Shown here in pieces: positions 38,478-46,564 of a DNA stretch of 64,000 bases. Under the pieces are notes generated by a model. The model was given only the letters and a program-made list of their open reading frames with translations, was not told the DNA's origin and made no database searches. The stretch covers positions 1-64,000 of the forward strand of contig CAVZQU010000004.1 of NCBI GenBank assembly GCA_963777515.1. The letters are read 5' to 3'. Every line of letters starts with the position of its first letter. Positions within the stretch are counted from its first letter, which is position 1. The position numbers and the translations under genes were made by a program. This stretch comes from CAVSWT01 sp963777515 (GTDB lineage: Bacteria > Bacteroidota > Ignavibacteria > Ignavibacteriales > Ignavibacteriaceae).

Positions 38478-39719
38478 TTACCCATTTATTTGTTTATACT
38501 TTTTTCTTATAATAAAAATAATAATTGAGATTAGCGATATTGAAATACATATTATTAAAAAGCCGGTTGGGAAAAATTCAAAATAAGGTATATATCCTAT
38601 AGCGTTTAACTCTCTTAAAACAGTTCTAATTAAACCTTTCGTAATTACATCTGCACCATAATTTGGGAAGGCATTAATCATTACAACAATACTTACATGA
38701 TATTCTGGGAGATAAACCATATACGTTGTTGTTCCAATATTACCTCCACCATGTCCAATTGCTTTTTTGCCTGAAGAAAAATTTAAAGTATAAGCTTGAA
38801 CACCCAATCCATAAGCACTCATATTAACCACAGAACTGAATTCGATAAACTTTAACATTTCTTGCATTGTCTGGGCATGCAAAACTTTCCCTTCGAAAAG
38901 TGCATGACACCAAACTGCCAAATCATTTGAAGAAAAGAATAGACCGGAAGACCCATATGTAATACTTTCATGAGAATTTCTTGGTAGAAATGTCAAATCT
39001 TTATCAGAATCGCCAAAATTAAAATTATCTCCATAAACATGAGCTAATTGTTTTGGTGGTAGAGTATCCTGTAATGAAAGATAGGCGTTACTAATCTCTA
39101 AAGGTTCCCAGAAATGTTTTCTAAATTCTGCTGAAAGATTTGATCCAGTTACCTTCTCAATAATCATTGCTAGAAGTAAATAATTTGTGTTGGAATAACG
39201 CCAACCCTCTCCAGGTTCAAAGTAGGGTTCTTTTATGTAACTTAAAACCTCATCAGGAGTCCATTTTTTTTCTCTGTCATTTTTTAACTCTTCCCAGAGT
39301 TGATCATTATCCCAAAACATATACAAACCGCTAGTATGATTTAATAATTGACGGATTGTAATATTACTATCTACGTGATTATATCTTTTCGTCCATTTTG
39401 ATATTTTATCGTCTAATAATAATTGTTTTCCTTCAACAAGTTTTAGTGTAAGGGCAGCAACAACATTTTTTGTAACACTACCTATGGCAAAAAGCATATT
39501 TTTTTTTATGCTAACAGTATCATGTGAAATTCCACTTACACCATTCCATATTTTATTATCCGGAAATATTACAGTTGCTGAAACTCCCCTTATGTCATAA
39601 TCTTCAATTTCCTCGTCAAGTAGGTTTTGCATCTTTTCTTCAATCGGTAAATTTGAGTTGCAAGAAAGAGTTGTTAAACTGAAGCCAATAATCAAAATAT
39701 ATACGAATATAATTTTCAT
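38478..39719 (-). CDS. Cassette gene: SxxK serine hydrolase (class C beta-lactamase family) lipoprotein
   Basis: 413 residues. A signal sequence with SLTTLSC (lipobox, Cys 20). The catalytic SVTK is at 81-84 (AIGSVTKNVVAAL), YSN in GEGWRYSNTNYLLLA, and HGGG in KAIGHGGGNIGTT: the three motifs of class C beta-lactamase/DD-peptidase/esterase enzymes. A C-terminal transmembrane helix (FLIICISISLISIIIFII) with a basic tail follows, unusual for a plain beta-lactamase. The start is 28 bases after the core GTTATGT. Could be an esterase or a peptidoglycan-related hydrolase; a beta-lactamase role is not shown. Confidence 0.88.
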   Translation of the reverse strand: MKIIFVYILIIGFSLTTLSCNSNLPIEEKMQNLLDEEIEDYDIRGVSATVIFPDNKIWNGVSGISHDTVSIKKNMLFAIGSVTKNVVAALTLKLVEGKQLLLDDKISKWTKRYNHVDSNITIRQLLNHTSGLYMFWDNDQLWEELKNDREKKWTPDEVLSYIKEPYFEPGEGWRYSNTNYLLLAMIIEKVTGSNLSAEFRKHFWEPLEISNAYLSLQDTLPPKQLAHVYGDNFNFGDSDKDLTFLPRNSHESITYGSSGLFFSSNDLAVWCHALFEGKVLHAQTMQEMLKFIEFSSVVNMSAYGLGVQAYTLNFSSGKKAIGHGGGNIGTTTYMVYLPEYHVSIVVMINAFPNYGADVITKGLIRTVLRELNAIGYIPYFEFFPTGFLIICISISLISIIIFIIRKKYKQING

Positions 39720-39747
39720 ATGTGATATAGTTTGTTTTTAAATTTAC

Positions 39748-39980
39748 ACATAACGAACCTCAATTAAGTTGCAGCCCAAAACTAGAAACTTTTATTTATT
39801 ACCTCTGCCAAAGATTAAGAAAACTGTGCTTAACTTTCCGTTTAAAGATAAGCACAGTTTGCAAGACTTCTAATTAATTTGACTACGTTGAACAAGATAC
39901 TTTAAACAGAGCATCAACCTCAAAAATATCAAAAAAGTCAAATGCGTAAAATGCTGTCAACTTGAATTGCTATGTTATGT
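39748..39980 (-). other. attC site 5 (divergent arms)
   Basis: 233 bases. R'' ACATAAC (39974-39980), L'' CAATTCAAGTTG, L' CAACTTAATTG, R' GTTATGT (39748-39754). The extra C in L'' is present. The loop holds its own inverted repeat (TGTGCTTA...TAAGCACA near 39830-39855). The R' matches the R'' of site 4, as expected for the serine hydrolase cassette between them. Confidence 0.87.
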
Positions 39981-39989
39981 TGTTATTAC

Positions 39990-40462
39990 TTAATTATATG
40001 GATTAGGAAAATTTAGAGATAATCTCCAGTCTTTAGGTATATCAGTAGTATTTCTAATTATCATTCCATTAATAAATTTATTTGTATTAATTATTTTAGA
40101 ATTATCTGGCCGGATAATTCCATCGTCCCAATTTAAACTAATTTTATTTACTCCATTTCTTATTTCATAATAATATATTCTTTCGTTTGAGAATGTTTCA
40201 TCTGATAAATTTATTATGGAACTATCTGAAAAAGTAAAATAATCCAGTCTTTCTGGACCATCAGATGAATTGAGCGGTGTCTGTAGAAGATTGTATAAAT
40301 TTGGAAATAATAATTTATTAGAACTTGTTATGTTTTCATTCGTATCAGTTTTACCAACCAACGATATACTTGGATCAGGTTACTCAAAGTCTTTGGAGTT
40401 TGCGCAGATACCATGGCCCCAATAACTGATACGAATACAATAATCAAATTAATACTTTTCAT
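39990..40462 (-). pseudogene. Cassette gene fragment with truncated T9SS tail and a frameshift
   Basis: A signal peptide frame (KSINLIIVFVSVIGAMVSAQTPK) is followed by a shift at about 40383 into DPSISLVGKTDTNENITSS and a soluble stretch. The protein stops at LSLNFPNPYN, the very first residues of a T9SS sorting domain, so the rest of the tail (~70 residues) is missing. The stop lies 10 bases before the attC core. It looks as if cassette formation or deletion cut the gene inside its sorting domain. Confidence 0.6.
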
Positions 40463-40559
40463 TATAATATCAGTTCAACTTTATCTCAAAAATCTGTCCG
40501 GTGTATATTTTTAATAAAAAAATGAAATGAATTATATTTTAATTTATTCAGAAAATACA

Positions 40560-41731
40560 CTAGTTTTTTACATTGACGAGTTGCTCTTGTTTTGCTGAAT
40601 TACCATTATTGTCGTATGCAATTACCGTTATTACATAACTACCATTAGGGTATTTTTTAGCTCCACTTGGCGTTAACTGATTGGTATCCCAGCATTGCGC
40701 ATCATCTTCATCATTTAATTCAGCAGTAGAATCTTTTATTTTCCAATTAGTTATAATGTAATAACTGAAAAATCTATTCCAACTTGTTGGTGTTCCCTCA
40801 ATCAGGTAGCGTGATTTATAAGCAATTTCAACTTTTCGAAATTGGTTATCATTATAAACAAAACCTATTTTAGAAAAGTCAAAGGATTTATGTAGTTCTT
40901 CGACAATACCCTTTCTTATTTTATATTCAATGCGGGAAACACAGAGTCTATCTCCAAAATTATCATATGGACTGCCGGACGGCCCTCGTGCATGAGGCCC
41001 TTGGTCTCTTATTCCTACAACAATATCAATTTTTCCTTTAAAGTGGGAACTAAAGAATCGTTGATAAGCGTATCGGTTTGATCTTTAAAAAAATAAAAGG
41101 GATTTTCTATTACTGGGGCTTCATTATCAGGATAGTTAAAATAGTTATCAGTAGAAATGCTTGTATAGGAATAATATGAGTTCCAGGGCTTGGATGGAAT
41201 ATGAATTGCTCTTGTCAAATGAACATGCTCAACTCCCTGGAAATTTACAGTTGCTAAAAGGTCACCTTGTTTAACGGTATCTCCTTCTTTCACTTTAAAA
41301 TTGTACACATGTGTATAATTCCAAACATAATCTGGCTCATCTTTATCTTCAATCAAAATAGATGAATAGTATGGATTATACGATATTATGGCTCTTACAT
41401 AACCATCCTCAATCGAAAATATTTCAGTGCCATTTGGTGTAACAATGTCAATTCCGTCATGGAAATATTGAGAATTAATTTCGGGTCCGCCTTGCCACAG
41501 TCCGAAATTATTTATAATAAATAATTGTTCCATCATTGAATCATATTGAGCCTTAGTATAATTAGGATTATGCTGTGGATATGGAAGCTTACCATTAGGT
41601 GGGAAATAAACATAATTATTATTTTGTTTAATTGATGTCTGAGGTTCGGTTGGTAATTTTGAATTTTTAGAACATGAAGTTATAAACAACAATATCAGTA
41701 AAGCGAAATGATATTTTTTCAATTCTTTCAT
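40560..41731 (-). pseudogene. M23-family metallopeptidase lipoprotein, one frameshift
   Basis: A lipobox (LILLFITSC, Cys 20) is followed by a LytM/M23 domain: zinc ligands in QYFHDGIDIVTPNGTEI (HxxxD) and VEHVHLTRAI (HxH), with YVRAIISYNPYYSSILIED between. Near 41025 the frame shifts by one base (run AAAGG). Past it, KGKIDIVVGIRDQGPHARGP... through SYVITVIAYDNNGNSAKQEQLVNVKN reads openly to 40560, adding a C-terminal beta domain. About 390 residues in total. It could cut peptidoglycan cross-links if the shift is a sequencing error. Confidence 0.75.
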
Positions 41732-42085
41732 TTTCCATGTTAGCTTAAGTTCATCTGGAATTTGTTTCCAAACATGCTCAGGAATTCCAAACTCTTTTTT
41801 CTTAGCAAATTTCTTATCGCCATCCCAAGTTTCGATAAAATCCCAAAATGCTAAGAAAAAATTACCTCTGTTTCACAAAATCCATCGCTTAGCAATTAAT
41901 TTATCTTTATTATCGTAAACAGCAATGTCAGAAAAATTCTCAACACTTCCATCAAGGAAATCAAGGTCGTGTCCTTCAATGCAACTTTCTGACCAATTAA
42001 ATTTCAATTTTTTTTGAACAACTTTATAATTTCTTAAATCATTTGACAATTGTTTTTCAACAAGTTGTCTGAGCTTCAGGCCCAT
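41732..42085 (-). pseudogene. Hypothetical protein with an in-frame stop, truncated by the M23 gene
   Basis: The frame from 42085 (MGLKLRQLVEKQLSNDLRNYKVVQKKLKFNW...) meets TGA at 41873. It then continues in the same frame as NRGNFFLAFWDFIETWDGDKK through GIPEHVWKQIPDELKLTW, with no stop before the ATG of the M23 gene. A former ~118-residue gene, now with a nonsense codon and no terminator of its own. Family not recognised. Confidence 0.5.
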
Positions 42086-42132
42086 TGCTAAGACGAAACG
42101 CTAAAGATTATTGTATCGGGTGATATAAATGA

Positions 42133-42996
42133 TTAATTATACTTTGAAAGAAATTCCAAAACATTTTTGTTATAACCAACAGGATTTTCTCCATGAGTCA
42201 GATGAGAAGCATTGGGAATAACAACTTTTTCACTGTTAGGTAAAATGTTTAAAAGCAAATCAGAGATGGAGTGAAGAAATTTGGGGCTGTTTTTTCCATA
42301 CACAAATAATGTAGGGATGGTCATCTTGGCTGCTTCATCTTTCGGGAATGGAGGAAATCCGACACCAAGCAATTCCACTTTCAGCTCCTGTGCATTATCC
42401 ATTAAAGATGCTCTTACTGTATCGGATAATTTTTCGTAGCCGCCCTTGCCCAACACTCCACTTGCAAATAACTGCACTCCTTCTTCCAGTTGATTATTTT
42501 TAAGTGCTTTCATTGCAGGCTTCATGTGCCTCAATCCGAAATTCAAAAAATTTTTTGCAGTGGAAAAATCCCTTATGAAAAGTGAAAGTATATGAAGTGG
42601 ATTGTCAGGATTGGATACCAGCAACGGAAGAACCGGAGGTTCGTTAAGCACAAGTGTATTAACTAAATCCGAATTATTAATTGCAGTCATGAGGGATATG
42701 AATGCTCCGTAAGAATTGCCTATTAAATTTACCTTCCCAATGTTGAGCTCTTTGATAAGAGCAACAAGGTCCTGAGCATGTAACCCGATACTGTAATCAG
42801 AACCGTCTCCTTTCCATTCGTTCGGATAATGGTATCGTCTGCTATATGCAATGACCCGATACTTTTTTGCGAAAGGTTCCATTTGACCTTTCCATACCCG
42901 ATAGTCACTAATGCTGCCATGCACAAAAACGATAGGTGTTCCGTCTCCTATTTCAACATATTCAAAATTGGAGCCGTTGATGTTAATTCTCGCCAT
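42133..42996 (-). CDS. Cassette-region alpha/beta hydrolase
   Basis: 287 residues, cytoplasmic (no signal). Classical features: FVHGSISDYRVW (oxyanion region), GNSYGAF nucleophile elbow, acid in LFVYGKNSP, and His in NASHLTHGENP. Belongs to the broad epoxide hydrolase/haloperoxidase-like group; the substrate is unknown. It starts 222 bases from the attC 6 core, far more than other cassettes, so it may have its own promoter in that gap. Confidence 0.82.
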   Translation of the reverse strand: MARININGSNFEYVEIGDGTPIVFVHGSISDYRVWKGQMEPFAKKYRVIAYSRRYHYPNEWKGDGSDYSIGLHAQDLVALIKELNIGKVNLIGNSYGAFISLMTAINNSDLVNTLVLNEPPVLPLLVSNPDNPLHILSLFIRDFSTAKNFLNFGLRHMKPAMKALKNNQLEEGVQLFASGVLGKGGYEKLSDTVRASLMDNAQELKVELLGVGFPPFPKDEAAKMTIPTLFVYGKNSPKFLHSISDLLLNILPNSEKVVIPNASHLTHGENPVGYNKNVLEFLSKYN

Positions 42997-43217
42997 TTTA
43001 TATTATTATTAGTAAGTATGATTGTATTTCTTGCCTCGTCCGGAAAATAGTTATTAAACGAGATAAGAACAATGGTTAAGATTTTTAATTTACGAATAAA
43101 ACTAAATTATTCAAAAAATTCATCTATTATATTTTGACTGTATCTACGCTAAAATAATTGAATTTTATATTGATCTACAACTTTAGTCATTTGAATATGC
43201 TTACTTTGATATTAAGC

Positions 43218-43457
43218 TTATAACGGATTGCGGCTAAGGCGCAGCCCAGTTTACCTACCGTAGGTAGGAACAGCAAAGCCGAATTTATTAATAAATTTTA
43301 TAATTAAAAAAAACATTTAGGGGGTGAGATAATAAACAATAATAAAACATAATTTAAAGAATTAGAGTTAATAAGTTATTTTGTAACCACTTTTTTTATC
43401 TCACCCCCTGAAATTTCCAAGAGCGAAATCGCTGTCGCCTTGAGCCGCGGGTTAGGT
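43218..43457 (-). other. attC site 6, with a long inverted-repeat loop
   Basis: 240 bases. R'' ACCTAAC (43451-43457), R' GTTATAA (43218-43224), arms as in site 2 with the extra C. The loop contains the same AGGGGGTGAGATAA...TTATCTCACCCCCT segment as site 3 (43319-43409). It also has a small palindrome CCTACC/GGTAGG (43254-43268) in the outer part. Confidence 0.88.
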
Positions 43458-43470
43458 TGTTTTTTTATTT

Positions 43471-44031
43471 TTATAGATAACCAAATATTAAATTTACGCT
43501 CGTTCCAAATAAATTATTGTATTTATTTAAATTTGAAAATACTGTAACAGATAACCCAACGTATGGAGTAATACGTAGTTCAGCATTTAATTCAACTGGA
43601 AAACCAACTGCTGTAAATTTATTTAATTCATATTCATCATTAAAAGCTCCAAACGAAATTTGTTTTCCTCTTTGATAAACTTCCAAATAACTTATTCCAG
43701 CTAACAAATTAATATTGAATAAGCTTCTATTATTTTCTTTCTTAAAAACATTATTAGATAAACCAACTAAAAAGGAAGTAGAGTTTAGTTTCTCTTGAGG
43801 GCTTTTAAAAGAAAACTCCATATTATTATGTCTCTTTATAGAAGCTATATAAAAATCATATTTCCCTGAAACACCGTAGTTTACTGAGAAACCGCCACCA
43901 CTTTCATTAGAATAATCAGCAAAGGCCAAACCCCCGCCAAAATTTCCCCAAACTGAAAAGCGATTATTATCTTGGGAATAATTTTCTATTGATAATAAAA
44001 TAAGAGCCAAAACAAAAAATAACTTTTTCAT
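43471..44031 (-). CDS. Cassette gene: small outer-membrane beta-barrel protein
   Basis: 186 residues. A signal peptide (KKLFFVLALILLSIENYSQ) is followed by alternating strands (RFSVWGNFGGGLAFADY, GFSVNYGVSGKYDFYIAS, FLVGLSNNVFKK, FNINLLAGISYLEVYQ, VELNAELRITPYVGLSVTVFSNL, VNLIFGYL), ending in a hydrophobic strand. It starts 26 bases after the core GTTAGGT with AAAGGGG as ribosome binding site. The boundaries match in sequence on both sides, so this is a clean single-gene cassette. Confidence 0.75.
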   Translation of the reverse strand: MKKLFFVLALILLSIENYSQDNNRFSVWGNFGGGLAFADYSNESGGGFSVNYGVSGKYDFYIASIKRHNNMEFSFKSPQEKLNSTSFLVGLSNNVFKKENNRSLFNINLLAGISYLEVYQRGKQISFGAFNDEYELNKFTAVGFPVELNAELRITPYVGLSVTVFSNLNKYNNLFGTSVNLIFGYL

Positions 44032-44056
44032 AAAACCCCTTTCGTTTTTTCAAACA

Positions 44057-44246
44057 ACCTAACGGCTTTGCGGCTAAGGCGCAGCCCAGAACAGCAAAGC
44101 CGATTTAATTAGTAAATTTTATAATTACAAAAAAAACATTCACAACACGACTACGTTGAACAAGAAACTAAACACGGAACGACAAACCCAAAAACCCCAA
44201 AATTGCCGAGAGCGAAATCGCTGTCGCCTTGAGCCGCGGGTTAAAC
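44057..44246 (-). other. attC site 7
   Basis: 190 bases. R'' GTTTAAC (44240-44246), L'' CGGCTCAAGGCG, L' CGCCTTAGCCG, R' GTTAGGT (44057-44063), with the extra C in L''. The loop is nearly identical to that of site 2, apart from small differences. R' matches the R'' of site 6. Confidence 0.9.
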
Positions 44247-44253
44247 ATTTTGT

Positions 44254-46122
44254 TTATTTAAGTAAAAGTAATTTCTTAGTTTCCACAAAAGTTCCAGCTT
44301 GCATTTTATAAAAATAAATTCCACTTGGAAGATTGATCGCATTGAATTGGACAGAATAATTTCCCGCAGGTTTGCTTTCATTTACTAATGTTGCGATCTG
44401 TTTCCCGAGAACATTGTATAATATTATGTTAACAAAAGATTCTTTTGCAACAGTATATCGTATTATTGTACTAGGATTAAAAGGATTCGGGAAGTTTTGG
44501 AATAACCCATACTTTAAAGGGATTTGTGATTTATCATTTGCATCTGTAATCGTTATCTTAACTTCATTAGATTTTTCACTTTCATTTCCAGAATAATCAA
44601 CTGCTGATATCTTATAATAATAATCTATATTATATTGTGTGCTATCATCAAAAAAGACAGTATCGATTGTTGTGTTTATTTTTCTATATTGCATCCCGGA
44701 AAAACTTTTGTATATGCTATAATAATTAAAGTCTTTTTCGGAATTTGACATCCATTCTAATTTTACTTTAGAATTAGGTGTTAATATTCCTTGTAATCCT
44801 TCAGGAATTGATGGCGCTAGATTATCAACAGAATAACCAGCTTTTTTATCGCTTACAAAATTCCCCTCTTGCATACTGGCAATTACTCTAAAATTAATCG
44901 TCCCTGGACTGTTTACGGTTGAATCTTTTGTCGTTGGAACTAATATGGTGTATATAGTCTTTCCATAAGCTGCTGTAGATGCAGCGGCTGTCCAACCAGA
45001 ACCATCATTAATTTCAACAGTATATAATTCAGGAGAAGTTGTTTTAAGCAGAATCAATGAATCGGTATCATATATACTTCTTAAAAATTTTAGTTTTACC
45101 CATTTCCCTTGATCATTTGGAACGTCTTCAACTGTTAAAATGTAGGGATTTTCTGAAAATGCTGTAATATAATTTTCTTTAATTTCTGTATACTGATTAA
45201 CTGAATCTGAAACAGTTAATTTTACAGCGTATATTCCTGGGTTAATATATGTCCATTCTGGATTTTGAGAACTAGAATCTATTTGCCCGTCATTATTAAA
45301 ATCCCATTCCCACGTAAGTATCTTATCCGTTGAATCGGTTATGACTGATTGATCAAAAAAATGAACTGTTAAAGGAACAATCCCCATAGTTGTATCTGAA
45401 GAAAAATTAGCCTTAATTTTTGGAAAATATAGTTGATAAACTTCTTCATCAGTAAGAGCAGTATTGAAAATCATAATGTCATCAATAGTACCATTAAAGG
45501 CATAATCTTCAATTTTGCCTCCATAGGTACCTATGTAAAGATCTGAGTTGTAATCACCTATTTGAACAGTAGGCTCAGAAGTATTTTCAAGCATTCCATT
45601 GACATAGATTTTTTGTGTTTTCCCATCCCAACTTCCAACAATATAATACCAAGTATCGCTCTGTATGACAGTTTTACTATTAACACTATATTGATTAGAA
45701 TCCCAGCCACCTAAATTGTTTATATTAAAACCCGCTAATGAATCAGTACCAGCGCTTAGACCAAGCGAATACTCTCTATTAAATTGATTACTGCCTTTAT
45801 ATAAAAAGAATTTATTGCCAGGATAATTTACTTTTACCCATAAAGCTATGGTAACTTTATTATCAGCAATCTGAAAGGATGCGTTATCAGGTACTTGAAT
45901 ATAATCATCAATGCCATTAAAATAATATGCTGTATTAGGAATGTTTGACCTTCCAGATGTTAGGGTTGGACCATGGACAATTCCATCATTACCATTTCCG
46001 CTCAAATCATTAGCATTTCCATTAAAGTCATAATGGGCTATCAAATGATCCTGAATATTTTGCGCATAATTTGATCCACTAATTATAAGTAATAATAACA
46101 ATGCGTAAGTTGATTTTTTCAT
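44254..46122 (-). CDS. Cassette-array gene: LamG/PKD/Fn3 protein with T9SS tail
   Basis: 622 residues from the start MKKSTYALLLL (GGAG upstream); a start 22 codons earlier is less likely. Signal peptide, LamG/concanavalin domain (about 25-240: LIAHYDFNGNANDLSGNGNDG, TWYYIVGSWDGKTQKIYVNG), PKD domain (TWEWDFNNDGQIDSSSQNPEWTY), Fn3 (APSIPEGLQGIL...YSIYKSFSG), and T9SS tail (FQNFPNPFNPSTIIRYTV...VETKKLLLLK). Probably a surface carbohydrate- or protein-binding protein. attC 7 follows its stop by 8 bases. The upstream cassette boundary is not recognised, so it may be the first cassette or an array-edge gene. Confidence 0.87.
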   Translation of the reverse strand: MKKSTYALLLLLIISGSNYAQNIQDHLIAHYDFNGNANDLSGNGNDGIVHGPTLTSGRSNIPNTAYYFNGIDDYIQVPDNASFQIADNKVTIALWVKVNYPGNKFFLYKGSNQFNREYSLGLSAGTDSLAGFNINNLGGWDSNQYSVNSKTVIQSDTWYYIVGSWDGKTQKIYVNGMLENTSEPTVQIGDYNSDLYIGTYGGKIEDYAFNGTIDDIMIFNTALTDEEVYQLYFPKIKANFSSDTTMGIVPLTVHFFDQSVITDSTDKILTWEWDFNNDGQIDSSSQNPEWTYINPGIYAVKLTVSDSVNQYTEIKENYITAFSENPYILTVEDVPNDQGKWVKLKFLRSIYDTDSLILLKTTSPELYTVEINDGSGWTAAASTAAYGKTIYTILVPTTKDSTVNSPGTINFRVIASMQEGNFVSDKKAGYSVDNLAPSIPEGLQGILTPNSKVKLEWMSNSEKDFNYYSIYKSFSGMQYRKINTTIDTVFFDDSTQYNIDYYYKISAVDYSGNESEKSNEVKITITDANDKSQIPLKYGLFQNFPNPFNPSTIIRYTVAKESFVNIILYNVLGKQIATLVNESKPAGNYSVQFNAINLPSGIYFYKMQAGTFVETKKLLLLK

Positions 46123-46350
46123 TTGTATACAACTCCATATTAATAAGTAAATTATGAATTTTAATTTAATGCTAAACTTATATTGCAATAATCATTCCCC
46201 TTCAGGGATGTTATTATGCTTTACTTTTGAAATATATTCCAGCCTTATTATGATTATACCCTACTAGTTCAAAGGGTTTTAAACTCCAACTGCTTTATTT
46301 AAAACTCCGTTCGGTCAATTACATTGACGCAGATTTATAGTATATATAAT

Positions 46351-46500
46351 CTAATTTTTCAGCTATTCGGAATTTTATTTATGTAAGCTCACCCTGTTTA
46401 CAAATTTCTTTTTCTATCCCCAAAATCAATTACAAAATAAATTAATATGTTGTAATTCTCAATAGAAAAATGCGGAAGTTTAAATAATGTATATGACCTG
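46351..46500 (-). repeat. Upstream module, copy 2 (also at 30741-30880)
   Basis: About 110 bases homologous to 30741-30880: TTCGGAATTTTA, GTAAGCTCACCCTGTTTACA at 46383, and TAATTCTCAATAGAAAAATG at 46453 with the same spacing. It lies ~260 bases upstream of the LamG/T9SS gene in the 440-base gene-free gap to the esterase. The remainder of the gap shows nothing else beyond a small hairpin (CACGA/TCGTG near 46531). Confidence 0.5.
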
Positions 46501-46564
46501 GCTTTTAAAATATATTGATGCACTTAATATCACGAGCTGCTTCGTGGTAATGGTTAGATGAGCT

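Larger units (their letters stand above)
34445..46122 (-). mobile_element. Integron cassette array (seven attC sites; integrase not in the window)
   Basis: Seven related attC sites at 34445, 35967, 36871, 38240, 39748, 43218 and 44057 separate minus-strand genes whose starts lie just after the core site and whose stops lie just before the next attC. For several cassettes the start core and the R'' of the same cassette's own attC are complementary (GTTATAT at 35967/34665; GTTAGGC at 36871/36149 and 38240/37086; GTTATGT at 39748/38449; GTTAGGT at 44057/43451). This is exactly what circular-cassette insertion predicts. The sites are alike, as in sedentary chromosomal integrons. The upstream (attI) end was not found; the first cassette start near 46122 lacks a clear core. 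Confidence 0.88.

Noticed and set aside
42160..42175. GTTATAA inside the alpha/beta hydrolase gene, which would match the R' of attC 6
   Set aside because: It lies inside the coding sequence, is not followed by attC arms, and a 7-mer match in AT-rich DNA is expected by chance.
46525..46560. A GTTAGAT core-like heptamer with a nearby CACGA/TCGTG hairpin after the esterase gene, considered as an eighth attC
   Set aside because: No matching L''/L' arms with an extrahelical base and no matching core at the other end of the esterase gene; the heptamer alone is too frequent by chance.
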